This document shows positions 1 to 7,594 of a DNA stretch of 21,341 bases, piece after piece; the first letter of the stretch is position 1, and every line of letters starts with the position of its first letter. The DNA lies in the IMG/VR virus record IMGVR_UViG_3300035698_000605, positions 1 to 21,341 of that record; one strand, 5' to 3'. Below the pieces are notes generated by a model, which was not told the DNA's origin, searched no databases, and saw only the letters and a program-made list of their open reading frames with translations. The DNA is from a virus. A program made the position numbers and the translations under genes.

Positions 1-41
1 AGAAATTCGCCAATGAATTTGTTTTCGGATTGGTGGCTTAA
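1..41 (+). CDS. 3' end of an upstream gene (partial)
   Basis: Reading from base 3, the last twelve codons of an open frame (KFANEFVFGLVA) run to a TAA at 39-41. The final A of this stop is also the A of the next gene's ATG (TAATG overlap), the same junction type seen later in the window, which supports a real gene end. Too little remains to assign a function. Confidence 0.45.
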   Translation, partial: KFANEFVFGLVA

Positions 42-181
42 TGCCACCCACCACCGCAAACGAACGCAAACGCCAGGAGCGCGAACGCAAACGCGGCGCT
101 GGGCTTGTGAGAATCGAGCTATGGCTAAAGCCTGACGATGCTAAGAGGGTCAAACAGTACGCAGAGGAAATGAATCAATGA
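41..181 (+). CDS. Small basic ribbon-helix-helix-like protein
   Basis: This gene encodes 46 residues and is too short for usual ORF cut-offs. The first 20 residues are very basic (ERKRQERERKR). They are followed by a short strand-like stretch, GLVRIELWLKPDDAKRVK, and an amphipathic helix ending in YAEEMNQ. Strand plus helix with this 'VRIELWL' pattern resembles the small Arc/MetJ-type (ribbon-helix-helix) proteins common in phages, which bind DNA as dimers; that assignment is an inference from pattern only. The start is coupled by TAATG to the upstream stop, and the end overlaps the next ATG (ATGA). The basic segment is written by a 13-base direct repeat (see the repeat entry). Confidence 0.6.
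   Translation: MPPTTANERKRQERERKRGAGLVRIELWLKPDDAKRVKQYAEEMNQ
61..94 (+). repeat. 13-base direct repeat, copies 21 bases apart
   Basis: CGAACGCAAACGC occurs exactly at 61-73 and again at 82-94, a start-to-start distance of 21 bases (two helical turns). A shorter relative, CCGCAAACG, lies just before at 55-63. The repeat is inside the small basic gene and encodes its Arg/Lys-rich segment, so protein-level duplication is the simplest explanation. A protein-binding site is possible. Confidence 0.6.
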
Positions 182-330
182 CAATCGACGAGCAAATATC
201 AATCCTTCAGCACTACAAGGATGGCGGCAAGGTAGTCTGGACCTGGATACTCAAGAAGCAATCTGATTCATGGGAGCCAATCACCAATGGCAAATTCAAC
301 TTTGCTGATAAAGAATACGTCAAAGGTTAG
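178..330 (+). CDS. Small hypothetical protein (50 aa)
   Basis: The ATG at 178 overlaps the previous stop (ATGA) and is preceded by an AGAGGAA Shine-Dalgarno-like site at 164-170. The product starts MTIDEQISILQHYKDGGKV and is rich in Trp, Lys and Asp, with no Cys and no membrane segment. It looks like a compact cytoplasmic phage protein. The W-T-W and S-W-E-P-I pattern resembles small phage proteins of unknown function whose middle reads 'W.....W......FNFADKEY'. No family is recognised with confidence. The neat junctions on both sides support expression. Confidence 0.6.
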   Translation: MTIDEQISILQHYKDGGKVVWTWILKKQSDSWEPITNGKFNFADKEYVKG

Positions 331-332
331 CT

Positions 333-434
333 ATGACTGAATCACACGTTTTGCTTCTGTTCTTCTCGGGTATGTTAATAGGCTTTGCTTTGTGCGCGAT
401 TGTTGTAGAGCTTTACCGCAGGGATATTCGGTAG
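333..434 (+). CDS. Single-helix membrane peptide (33 aa)
   Basis: The ATG at 333 follows the previous stop by two bases and has AAAGG at 322-326 at good spacing. Residues 6-26 (from VLLLFFSGMLIGF to about V25) form one hydrophobic helix with a Gly/Ser-containing face. A basic C-terminal tail (YRRDIR) predicts a cytoplasmic C-terminus by the positive-inside rule. Its size and topology fit a small inner-membrane peptide. A holin or superinfection-type role cannot be claimed, because no lysis genes are in view. Confidence 0.5.
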   Translation: MTESHVLLLFFSGMLIGFALCAIVVELYRRDIR

Positions 435-491
435 GTTTAATTGCAAAAATGCTGTAATATGTCGGGATGAATCCAATTAAACGCATCCAAA

Positions 492-635
492 ATGTTAGTG
501 CCTACTTACGCGGGAAGGCCCACAGAGGTCATTCAAAACAAAAATGATTGCTTTGTTTTAATACAGGGCAAGTATTTCCGTGTCAGTGAGGAAAAGGCAA
601 AGCCAGTGAAGATCAAATTAAGGTTGGTTAAATAA
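492..635 (+). CDS. Small hypothetical protein (47 aa) upstream of terminase
   Basis: Starting from ATG 492, the frame reads MLVPTYAGRPTEVIQNKNDC and continues as an alternating hydrophobic/polar strand pattern (FVLIQGKYFRVSEEK) with a basic end. The composition is protein-like and suggests a small beta fold. No good Shine-Dalgarno site is seen, and a stop in the same frame at 468-470 excludes longer starts. The TAA at 633-635 overlaps the next ATG (TAATG), which favours a real gene. A competing 26-codon frame at 467-547 is less convincing. Function unknown. Confidence 0.5.
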   Translation: MLVPTYAGRPTEVIQNKNDCFVLIQGKYFRVSEEKAKPVKIKLRLVK

Positions 636-700
636 TGGATAAGAGCAAGAGCGCGAAGGAAGAATTAATGAAAGTCTTAGAGGCGCTTGATCAATCATGA
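635..700 (+). CDS. 21-residue mini-ORF coupling to the small terminase
   Basis: ATG 635 overlaps the upstream TAA, and the TGA at 698-700 overlaps the small terminase ATG (ATGA). The product MDKSKSAKEELMKVLEALDQ plus a final Ser is a single charged amphipathic helix. The gene may work mainly as a translational coupler that delivers ribosomes to the small terminase start, whose own Shine-Dalgarno-like GAGG (680-683) is poorly spaced. It may also be a real helical peptide. Only the junctions and composition support it. Confidence 0.4.
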   Translation: MDKSKSAKEELMKVLEALDQS

Positions 701-1014
701 AGTCTGGAGAGAGTCGAGCGCAAGCCAATAGAAGGTTCAGACAGGAGGCTCTCAGGGAGCAATTATCCAAGCAGGGCCACGTCCAGCAAGCTGTTGAAAT
801 TATTAATAAACTGAAAGACTTTGAGGATGAGCCAGTAGCATTGGACGCACTGCAGGTCACAAGGCTCTCAAAAGCACTCGAAGGACACATGAAATTGGTA
901 AATAAATACCTACCAGATCAGAAGGAAGTGTTTAACGAACTAACCGGAGAGGATGGTGGGCCAGTCAAGCTGCAAGAGATCATATTTAATCCGGTGAGCA
1001 ATGGTACAGATTGA
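697..1014 (+). CDS. terS: Terminase small subunit
   Basis: This protein of 105 residues would recognise phage DNA and regulate the motor/nuclease subunit during headful or site-specific packaging. The start of the protein is Arg/Gln-rich and helical (NRRFRQEALREQLSKQGHVQ). A central helical pair follows, with the pattern 'LDALQVTRLSKALEGHMKLVNKYLPD'. The C-terminal tail TGEDGGPVKLQEI is highly typical of phage small terminases and is thought to contact the large subunit. It lies directly before the large subunit and overlaps it by 14 bases. The start overlaps the mini-ORF stop by ATGA. Identity rests on the tail motif and gene order. A cos or pac site is not visible. Confidence 0.85.
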   Translation: MKSGESRAQANRRFRQEALREQLSKQGHVQQAVEIINKLKDFEDEPVALDALQVTRLSKALEGHMKLVNKYLPDQKEVFNELTGEDGGPVKLQEIIFNPVSNGTD

Positions 1015-2476
1015 TTATGTTGACAAGCTGCATCCGATATTTACGAAACGGAAGCGTATAAAAATAATCGTCGGGGGCCGGGCCTCAACCAAATCAACTG
1101 GTGTTGCCGATTATGTAGGGGTCAAAGTATCAGCAGGGGAGCTATGGTGTTGTGCCAGAGAGAACCAGAATTCAATCGAGGAATCCGTACATAGAACCAT
1201 CCTGGATGAGATCGATCGGATCGGGCTAACGGGATTTAGTCAGACCAAGACAGCCATCACTCACTTTTCAGGCGGGAGAACTTTTTACAGGGGACTGGCC
1301 AGGAATATCACCTCGCTCAAGTCTACGCTATCAGGAGTGCATGGACTCTGGATCGAAGAAGGTGAGGACATATCAGCCAATACTCTCCGTGTACTGACTG
1401 CATCGGTTCGGCTGAATGCAAAGGATACGGAAAGGCTCCTAGGCGGTGAAGATGTGGGGATGCCTGAGATTATCATAACTATGAATAGAGGATCTCGATC
1501 AGGCGCGGTGGCTCAGAAGTGGTTAGCCAGAGCGGAACCGGAATTGATCAGGTGCGGTTATTACGAGGACGATGTTCTAATGGTGGTCCAGATGAATTAT
1601 ACCGACATGCCTCAAGACTGGTTCTTGGCTTCCGGCCTGGAAGAAGAGCGTAAGGATGATGAGGAAGCATTGTCTACAGAGGCTTACCGGCATAAATGGT
1701 TAGGCGACTATATGGACGAGGTTGATAACGCTACGATCAAAAAAGAATGGTTCGATTCAGCCATTGACGCGCATATAAAATTAGGTATAACGCCAAAGGG
1801 CGCGACTATCGCGACACATGATCCGGCTGATGGTGGAGACTCGTACGGCTACGCTTGCAGGACCGGCATACTTTACTCAGATATTGATGAGCTAATCGCC
1901 AATAACGGCAACGATGCCTGCGACCTGGCTACCGCCAGAGCGATTAACGCCAACGCGGATCTGTTCGTGTATGACGCTGATGGCATGGGTGCTCTGCTGA
2001 GAAACCAGATTTCTGCGAGCTTCAAGGGCATCAAGTGCGATATTAGACCGTACAAAGGGTCTAATTCGGTAGACGATCCAAATGCTGTATACGGTGGCAT
2101 CCACTCCACTGGACTCAAGGACAAGCCCAAGACCAACGCGGACACCTTCAAGAACAAACGCGCTCAATTCGGCATCAAACTGGCTGACAGGTTTTACAAT
2201 ACCTACCAAGCGGTAGTTCAAGGCAAATACATAGATCCCGACACGATCATAAGTATATCGTCAGACATCAAATTAATTGATAAGATTCGGTCAGAAGTGT
2301 GCCGGATTCCTACTGTCCCAAACGGGGCAGGGAAAATTCAGCTGATGTCAAAGCTGCGGCTCAAGAGTGAATTCGATATGGACTCACCAGGCATGTACGA
2401 CTGCTTAACTATGGGCGAAGAATTGCCACACGTTAAGACCGAGCGGGTTAAACTTAATTTCAGGCGAGCAGTATGA
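1001..2476 (+). CDS. terL: Terminase large subunit (ATPase and nuclease)
   Basis: This is the DNA-packaging motor: an N-terminal ATPase drives DNA into the procapsid through the portal, and a C-terminal RNase H-like nuclease cuts the concatemer. The Walker A-like loop GGRASTKST is at residues 25-33. The Walker B strand with catalytic acids, LWIEEGED, is at 116-123, and the coupling motif IIITMNR is at 157-163. Nuclease acids are visible in HDPADGGD (273-280), VYDADG (323-328) and FDMDSPGMYD near the C-terminus. The length of 491 residues is normal for the PBSX/Terminase_3-like group. ATG 1001 has GGTGAG just upstream inside terS. The stop overlaps the portal start as ATGA. Confidence 0.96.
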   Translation: MVQIDYVDKLHPIFTKRKRIKIIVGGRASTKSTGVADYVGVKVSAGELWCCARENQNSIEESVHRTILDEIDRIGLTGFSQTKTAITHFSGGRTFYRGLARNITSLKSTLSGVHGLWIEEGEDISANTLRVLTASVRLNAKDTERLLGGEDVGMPEIIITMNRGSRSGAVAQKWLARAEPELIRCGYYEDDVLMVVQMNYTDMPQDWFLASGLEEERKDDEEALSTEAYRHKWLGDYMDEVDNATIKKEWFDSAIDAHIKLGITPKGATIATHDPADGGDSYGYACRTGILYSDIDELIANNGNDACDLATARAINANADLFVYDADGMGALLRNQISASFKGIKCDIRPYKGSNSVDDPNAVYGGIHSTGLKDKPKTNADTFKNKRAQFGIKLADRFYNTYQAVVQGKYIDPDTIISISSDIKLIDKIRSEVCRIPTVPNGAGKIQLMSKLRLKSEFDMDSPGMYDCLTMGEELPHVKTERVKLNFRRAV

Positions 2477-4782
2477 GCGAACCATTAAACGAATTTCGCA
2501 AGGTTGACGCTGCGGAAGGTGATGAGAATATCCATGCAGAGGCGCTAAAGCGGTTCTCTGTACTCCAAGACCGAGAGCGGTTTTCACGAGCTCTGGCGAT
2601 TGAGGATAAGATTCAGATAGAAAGTGAGGGTGGAAATTGGGAGGAGTATGAATCATCCTCTGATAACGTCAGGAATGGTCGGGGCGAATCAGCACCACCG
2701 CCACCTCGATACCATATCGACAGGGTAACTCCTGTACTTGAGCAGTCACTTTCAGACCAGCGTCAGAATGAGATCCAGATACAGGTACGCGGATCTCGTT
2801 CTTCCAACAAGCAGTTAGAAGGTACAATGTCAGGCTTGATCAAGTCGGTCGAGTCTAGAAGTGATGCGAGCTACGCTTACGACAACGCGTATGATGAAAC
2901 CCAGAAGTGCGGATATGGCGGGTATCAGATCGTCACCGAGTGGGGCGATGGCTTCGACCAGGAAATTCTCATCAGGCCCATCAAAGACGCTGCCAGCTCT
3001 CTATGGTTTGGCGAGTCAGACATGTATACCAAAGAAGATGCTCTGTATGCTTTCGTGGTTTGGTATCTCGACGCGGACGAATTCAAGGCGCAATACCCGA
3101 ATAACTCACTGACTGACGTACCTGACGATATATGGTTGGCCAGCGGGAAGATGAGTGCTGATTGGTACGAAACTGACAATCATAAGGTCAGGATGGCGGC
3201 ATACTGGCGCAAGAAGCCCGTCAAGCGAGAAATCGTGATGATGACTGACGGCAAGGTTTACGATGTCGACGAGTCTTTCGATGCTATCCAGGACGAATTG
3301 GCGGCTCAGGGCATTACTATTGAGATCCGTGACGGCAAGGAAATGCGGCGCAATATTGACGATTACGAGGTTGAGCGGTACATCATCAATGGCGCAGAAG
3401 TATTGGGTGAAGTGGATAAGTGGGCTGGTAAGTACATTCCGCTGGTCCCTGAATACGGTGTTCAGACCACTATCCAGGGGCGAGAGATAATCCGTGGTCG
3501 GGTCAGAAAGACTCGGGACGCTCAAATGCTGTATGACTATGCTCAATCAGCCGCGGTCAAACAGGCAGCGAGTAATGTCCAAGACGTATTGATGCTCACT
3601 GCCGAACAAGCAGATGGGTATGAATCTGATATTGAAAACCTATCTCTAGGTGATGCGGCTGCACTAACCTATAACCACATTGACGGTCAGCCAGCGCCCT
3701 TCAGGACTCAATCAAGACAGTTAGACCAGGCTCTGATGGGGATATCTCAGGCAATGGCGGAGAACATCAATGCAACGCTAGGTGGCAATGTCGGATCGGG
3801 CGTAGATGGCACGGCGGCAGACGGTCGATCAGGTGAAGCTATTTTGCAGGGTCAGGCTGTATCGGAGAAATCCAACGCCATCTACATGACCAACCACATC
3901 CGGTCTGTGAGCTATGGCGGCAAAATACTTGCTGACCTATTGCCGCGGATTATGTCTCGTGAGGCCCAGGCTCGAATTATTAACCCAGATGGGTCCGCTG
4001 AATTTGTATCAATCAACACATCGGTGTTGGATTTGCAGAGCGGTAATACTTTCACAATCAACGATCTCGGTTCATCCAAGTACGACATCATTCCAGATGT
4101 GGGTCCAGCCTACGCCAGCAAGCGACTACAGGCATCGGCTCAACTGCAGTCTCTGTCTGAGAAAAATCCAGCATTCGGCCAACGTCCTGACCTGATCGTG
4201 AAAGGATTGGATCTTGGTGACGGTGGCGAGATGTACGAATCTCTCCGCAAAGGGCTAGTGATGTCCGGCGCTGTCGATCCAACTCCCGAGGAGCGGGAAG
4301 AATTCCAGATTGACCAAACTGAGCAGATTAAACAGCGGCTTATTCCAGAGTTAATGGAGCAGTTGATGCAGGATGCCAATATCAGGTTGGTGAACGCTAA
4401 CGCTGCGGCCCTTGAGTCTGAGGCACAAGCCTCAATGAGTTCGACAGATATCGACCTCATGAAAGCGGAAACCGCACAATTTAAGGCTGAGTCATCGGCC
4501 AACGCTCAGTCGATCAAAGATATCAGCGAAGCCTTCAAAGGCTTCAAGGCTCAGATGGAGGCGCTTAAAATACAGAACGCCTTAGGTATCGAGTTGAGTG
4601 CTCAGGATGCGGATAACCTGCAATCTCAATCAGAAGTCGTCGAGGGAACGCAACAAGTTGTAGCGCCTGGACCCAACGCTGTGCAGCAAGAGCAATTCGA
4701 CAAGGTAGTGCAAGGATTCGATGCTCCGGATGCGGGTTTCACGTTCAACATAGATACGGGTGCTATCGATGCCAATAGTTGA
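2473..4782 (+). CDS. P22-type portal protein
   Basis: The dodecameric portal forms the capsid vertex through which DNA enters and leaves. At 769 residues it is close to the P22 gp1 class (about 725) and much longer than siphovirus portals. The P22-family signature is seen at about residues 80-106, YHIDRVTPVLEQSLSDQRQN followed by EIQIQV, in which the DQRQN core (95-99) is characteristic. The middle region is alpha/beta. From about residue 618 to 730 the chain becomes Gln/Ala/Glu-rich and helical (repeated 'ANAAALESEAQAS'-like segments), as expected for the C-terminal barrel helix that P22 portals extend into the capsid. The start overlaps the TerL stop (ATGA), and the end overlaps the next gene by 14 bases. 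Confidence 0.95.
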   Translation: MSEPLNEFRKVDAAEGDENIHAEALKRFSVLQDRERFSRALAIEDKIQIESEGGNWEEYESSSDNVRNGRGESAPPPPRYHIDRVTPVLEQSLSDQRQNEIQIQVRGSRSSNKQLEGTMSGLIKSVESRSDASYAYDNAYDETQKCGYGGYQIVTEWGDGFDQEILIRPIKDAASSLWFGESDMYTKEDALYAFVVWYLDADEFKAQYPNNSLTDVPDDIWLASGKMSADWYETDNHKVRMAAYWRKKPVKREIVMMTDGKVYDVDESFDAIQDELAAQGITIEIRDGKEMRRNIDDYEVERYIINGAEVLGEVDKWAGKYIPLVPEYGVQTTIQGREIIRGRVRKTRDAQMLYDYAQSAAVKQAASNVQDVLMLTAEQADGYESDIENLSLGDAAALTYNHIDGQPAPFRTQSRQLDQALMGISQAMAENINATLGGNVGSGVDGTAADGRSGEAILQGQAVSEKSNAIYMTNHIRSVSYGGKILADLLPRIMSREAQARIINPDGSAEFVSINTSVLDLQSGNTFTINDLGSSKYDIIPDVGPAYASKRLQASAQLQSLSEKNPAFGQRPDLIVKGLDLGDGGEMYESLRKGLVMSGAVDPTPEEREEFQIDQTEQIKQRLIPELMEQLMQDANIRLVNANAAALESEAQASMSSTDIDLMKAETAQFKAESSANAQSIKDISEAFKGFKAQMEALKIQNALGIELSAQDADNLQSQSEVVEGTQQVVAPGPNAVQQEQFDKVVQGFDAPDAGFTFNIDTGAIDANS

Positions 4783-7276
4783 GTTTGAAGGGGACAGAAT
4801 ATCCTTCCCAGACCAGATGAGCCTGGATGAGATTGAAGACGTTCTTGACGGGCTCTGGGCTGCTACTCAGGCCACGGGTGAGGTCATGGCTACTCTTGGC
4901 ACTGCGGTTCCAGCAGAGATCATAGGCGGCCTTTCAGGGCTTGCCCATGCTGCCGGCCTGGGTGAGGGTCGAGGCGATGTGGCAGGATCTGGCGCAAAGA
5001 TCGCGGATCAAGTTACTCAAGGACTGACATTTCAGCCTAGAACCGAAGCAGGTAAACGGGCGATGGCCAGATTGGGCGATGACATGAGATCACTTGCCGA
5101 ATCCGCAAACCTAGATCAAATCTCGGGATACTGGCGAAATAAAATGGTGCCAAAGATCCAGGAGTTTGCCGGGCCTGTTGGTGGTAGCGCAATTGCCGCG
5201 ATTAGTGTGGGACTCTTTAACGTATTGCCTGACATGGTCCCAGGCGGCAGGGTGGTTAAGGGTGCCAATAAATCAAGGCGGTTTGGTTTTGATGAGATCG
5301 GCTCTGCAGGCGAACAACTGACCAAGGGCAAGAACAAAAGAGTGCTGGACGAATACGGCAACAAAATACAGCGGCCAACTAAGATGACAAATGTTCCCGG
5401 CATTCGAGGCATCCCCTCTGATGACGCGATTGAAATAGCAAGATATGAGCCTCATTTAATCCCGTCCGGGGCTTCTTCGGATGGCGCTTATATTGGCGGT
5501 CCTAGAGAGGTTCAGTCCAGGCGTGACCTGCTAAAAGTTAGAGACTCGCTGGATCAGACGATTGAGCGAGGGGCCGAGGGCGGAGATTGGTATGATCGAT
5601 ACCGAGATGATGTTACTGAGGTTACCGGCGGAGATCCCCGAGATGCGACCTGGATGACAGCAATGGAAGGGCAGTATTCTGCAGGCGTGGATCCAGGTAG
5701 TGAGTTGGCGTTTTCGCTGAAAGACACGAACTCAGGGATAGCTTTTGATGGCCGTCCGGTGAAGCCTGCTCGACCAGCACAGCAAGCTGCGTCTATGAGG
5801 GCGATCGAGGCTAATGATCCGAGCCTATTCCAGCTGGGACCAAAAACTGGTGAGTACGCGCATCGGGTAAATCCTGCGGCTGACCATGTTCCAACAGCAA
5901 CCGGGGTGAACGATTTCCGTCACGCTCGCAACCTGAATTACACTGAAATTGATGGGTCGCCTCAGCGCGAAGGGATGGGAACCTCTGCACACACATTTAT
6001 GGATTATGAGACTGCGCTCGCGGTAGGTAGGGCTAACGATTCAAACCTGGCAGGCAGAAGTAATTGGACCGGTGAGCAGGTTCAAGCAGCGCCCTGGGTT
6101 GCACAGAAAGCAGACGACCTATTTTCCAGGGGGCAGAAAAATTACATGAAGAAGGCAAAAGTAACCGCAGAGCGTGATGGACTTAATGAGCCGCTCGAAA
6201 TGATTGCTAAAAGCTTGGCCTTTGATGATGCGAATAAGACAATCGGCAATTTTTACGATAAGCACACTGCGTTTGCGACTCATGAAGCTCAACCCTATGT
6301 GGGCGCAAATCATTTGCCCGGGCTATTTGACGAGGGTGCTGATCGGGCTGGCTTCGCTGCAGACCCAAGATCATCATGGCGCACAGAGGATGGCCGCGAT
6401 GCGATTTATTCAGGGATGAGACTTAATGATACCGGGTATGCGGTAAGAACCAGAAAGAGCACAGACATGACCGGCGCGTATGATCCGCCTGCCGGGACCG
6501 GAGTCGAGTACAACCCTGGCGAGGTCGCGCGTCCTCTAGTTGCTTTTGATAGCGGTGACGTAAAGAGCGTTCCAGATGCTGACAGATCAATTCTAGACGC
6601 TGGAGAAGCAACAAGATCCTACATTGATGCTCAGGGTGCAGGCGCATGGCACAAGCCCTGGGTCGGCGGCAAGGCTCGAGACTCTAACGCTGTTGTGATA
6701 AGCAGGAGGGATGGTGATCGCGCCGCTACAGAAGCGGAAATGTCAAAGCTTGCCGATATTGGTCAACGGTATGGGCTTGGTGACGTTGTTGACCAAGGTG
6801 CCGGTGTGACGCTTAATGATTTCTATAATGGCGCTCCACCAATTGACAATAAGACACTTAAAAGGCTAGGCGCAGAAATTGGTGAGATCATTCCGAATTC
6901 GGACATTATCAGAGCCAAAGTTGATAGCGGCTATCTCTCAATGTTTGAAGATGCAAGCTCAATCGGCAAGGGCGAGATAACAGAGAAGTTTTTGTCTGTT
7001 GTTGATGGGCTGCCAGTAGGGACCAGGCGAGCACTTAACAGGAACCCCAACATCCCTGGCAAGGCTCTTGATCGGCTCGCTCGAGATGCTGAGTTGTCTG
7101 CTACTTATGGCGTGGTTAGGCAAGATATACAAAACGCCAGGAAGATCATCGGGGAAGGTCCAGGATGGGTTGAAAAGCTGCGTAATGGCGTTAAGAAGGG
7201 AGCTATTCTTCCTGCTCTTGCGGCTCTGCTGGTTGCTCAGGGTCAGGATGACGAGGAGTCCGAAGAATCCTTATAG
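4769..7276 (+). CDS. Large phage protein of unknown function (835 aa) between portal and scaffold
   Basis: The ATG at 4769 is preferred to an in-frame GTG at 4760, because the product then begins MPIVEFEGDRISFPDQMSLD. This is a 'ligand-like strand, FPD, (S/T)xDEI' opening seen at the start of many phage virion proteins. Residues about 125-155 contain a Gly/Ala hydrophobic stretch. The central part has strongly patterned blocks (TGVNDFRHARNLNYTE, HTFMDYETALAVGRAN, NWTGEQVQAAPWVAQK), which I recall from other phage proteins without an assigned activity. The C-terminus has a short hydrophobic helix (AILPALAALLVA) and a very acidic tail. The overlap with portal implies late, virion-related expression. 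It could be an internal or portal-associated protein; an enzymatic role is not excluded, as no catalytic motif was recognised. Its last 74 bases are overlapped on the - strand by a 55-codon gene. Confidence 0.65.
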   Translation: MPIVEFEGDRISFPDQMSLDEIEDVLDGLWAATQATGEVMATLGTAVPAEIIGGLSGLAHAAGLGEGRGDVAGSGAKIADQVTQGLTFQPRTEAGKRAMARLGDDMRSLAESANLDQISGYWRNKMVPKIQEFAGPVGGSAIAAISVGLFNVLPDMVPGGRVVKGANKSRRFGFDEIGSAGEQLTKGKNKRVLDEYGNKIQRPTKMTNVPGIRGIPSDDAIEIARYEPHLIPSGASSDGAYIGGPREVQSRRDLLKVRDSLDQTIERGAEGGDWYDRYRDDVTEVTGGDPRDATWMTAMEGQYSAGVDPGSELAFSLKDTNSGIAFDGRPVKPARPAQQAASMRAIEANDPSLFQLGPKTGEYAHRVNPAADHVPTATGVNDFRHARNLNYTEIDGSPQREGMGTSAHTFMDYETALAVGRANDSNLAGRSNWTGEQVQAAPWVAQKADDLFSRGQKNYMKKAKVTAERDGLNEPLEMIAKSLAFDDANKTIGNFYDKHTAFATHEAQPYVGANHLPGLFDEGADRAGFAADPRSSWRTEDGRDAIYSGMRLNDTGYAVRTRKSTDMTGAYDPPAGTGVEYNPGEVARPLVAFDSGDVKSVPDADRSILDAGEATRSYIDAQGAGAWHKPWVGGKARDSNAVVISRRDGDRAATEAEMSKLADIGQRYGLGDVVDQGAGVTLNDFYNGAPPIDNKTLKRLGAEIGEIIPNSDIIRAKVDSGYLSMFEDASSIGKGEITEKFLSVVDGLPVGTRRALNRNPNIPGKALDRLARDAELSATYGVVRQDIQNARKIIGEGPGWVEKLRNGVKKGAILPALAALLVAQGQDDEESEESL

Positions 7277-7370
7277 GAGATCCTCCATACGCGCGGTCCT
7301 CCTCATCTGGCAGTAGATCGCCTTCTATTAGGCGAACTCCATTGGGTAGTTCAGTTACTTTTCTGCTCAT
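7203..7370 (-). CDS. Small acidic protein (55 aa), third gene of leftward cassette
   Basis: Reading leftward from ATG 7370, an open frame of 55 codons ends at TAG 7205-7203. It begins MSRKVTELPNGVRLIEGDLL and ends in a Pro/Gln/Glu-rich tail (PEQPAEPQEQEE). A strong Shine-Dalgarno sequence (AAAGGAGAG, four bases before the ATG, in + strand 7375-7383) supports translation. It begins 23 bases after the zinc-ribbon gene stops. The last 74 bases lie opposite the 3' end of the 835-residue + strand gene, so both strands would be coding there. No family is recognised. The first 25 residues suggest a small beta-containing fold, and the tail is probably disordered. Confidence 0.6.
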   Translation of the reverse strand: MSRKVTELPNGVRLIEGDLLPDEEDRAYGGSPIRILRTPRHPDPEQPAEPQEQEE

Positions 7371-7393
7371 ATTGCTCTCCTTTGGTCCCGATG

Positions 7394-7594
7394 TTAGTTA
7401 CGGTTGAATCTATCGTAATCTTTGGCCATATCGTGGATATTTTGCAGGCGCATGATCGCAGCAACCAAGCGACTATTCTTCTCGACGTATCCGGTATGCT
7501 CGCAGTTCGTGCAGTAACCGCGAACGGATAAATATCCGGGCGGAATTTCCCATTTGCAAAGCCTGCAAGGCTCGGTGTGGGGCTTTGTGCTCAT
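7394..7594 (-). CDS. Small zinc-ribbon protein (66 aa)
   Basis: The protein has a four-cysteine ribbon: C10-x2-C13 (CRLC) and C28-x2-C31 (CTNC) with a 14-residue loop. A helical, charged C-terminus (RLVAAIMRLQNIHDMAKDYD) follows. Such ribbons bind zinc and usually mediate nucleic-acid or protein contacts. ATG 7594 is chosen over an upstream in-frame TTG (7597), because the very strong Shine-Dalgarno GAGGAGGT sits correctly for ATG but too close to TTG. That Shine-Dalgarno lies in the final codons of the upstream 105-residue gene, and the two genes overlap as TGATG, so translation should be coupled. The specific function is unknown. Confidence 0.75.
   Translation of the reverse strand: MSTKPHTEPCRLCKWEIPPGYLSVRGYCTNCEHTGYVEKNSRLVAAIMRLQNIHDMAKDYDRFNRN

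Noticed and set aside
432-460. Promoter with TAATAT at 455-460 upstream of the terminase mini-genes
   Set aside because: No acceptable -35 lies at 16-18 bases; TTGCAA at 441-446 is only eight bases away.
493-509. TGTTAGTGCCTACTTAC as a third copy of the palindromic element (reverse orientation)
   Set aside because: The outer seven bases match, but the centre and far arm carry several mismatches and the symmetry is poor, so chance is more likely.
467-547. 26-codon + strand frame beginning MNPIKRIQNVSAYLRGKAHR
   Set aside because: It overlaps the more protein-like 492-635 frame, has no Shine-Dalgarno and no coupling junction; a leader peptide is possible but not supported.
618-890. 90-codon - strand frame over the small terminase start
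   Set aside because: It is antisense to two + strand genes, has Ser/Leu/Cys-rich shadow composition and no ribosome site.
3106-3546. 146-codon - strand frame inside portal
   Set aside because: It is a shadow of the portal codons, with no promoter or Shine-Dalgarno and no recognisable pattern.
4760-4768. GTG start three codons before the chosen start of the 835-residue gene
   Set aside because: The ATG at 4769 gives the recognised MPIVEFEG...FPD opening, and the GTG has no better ribosome site.
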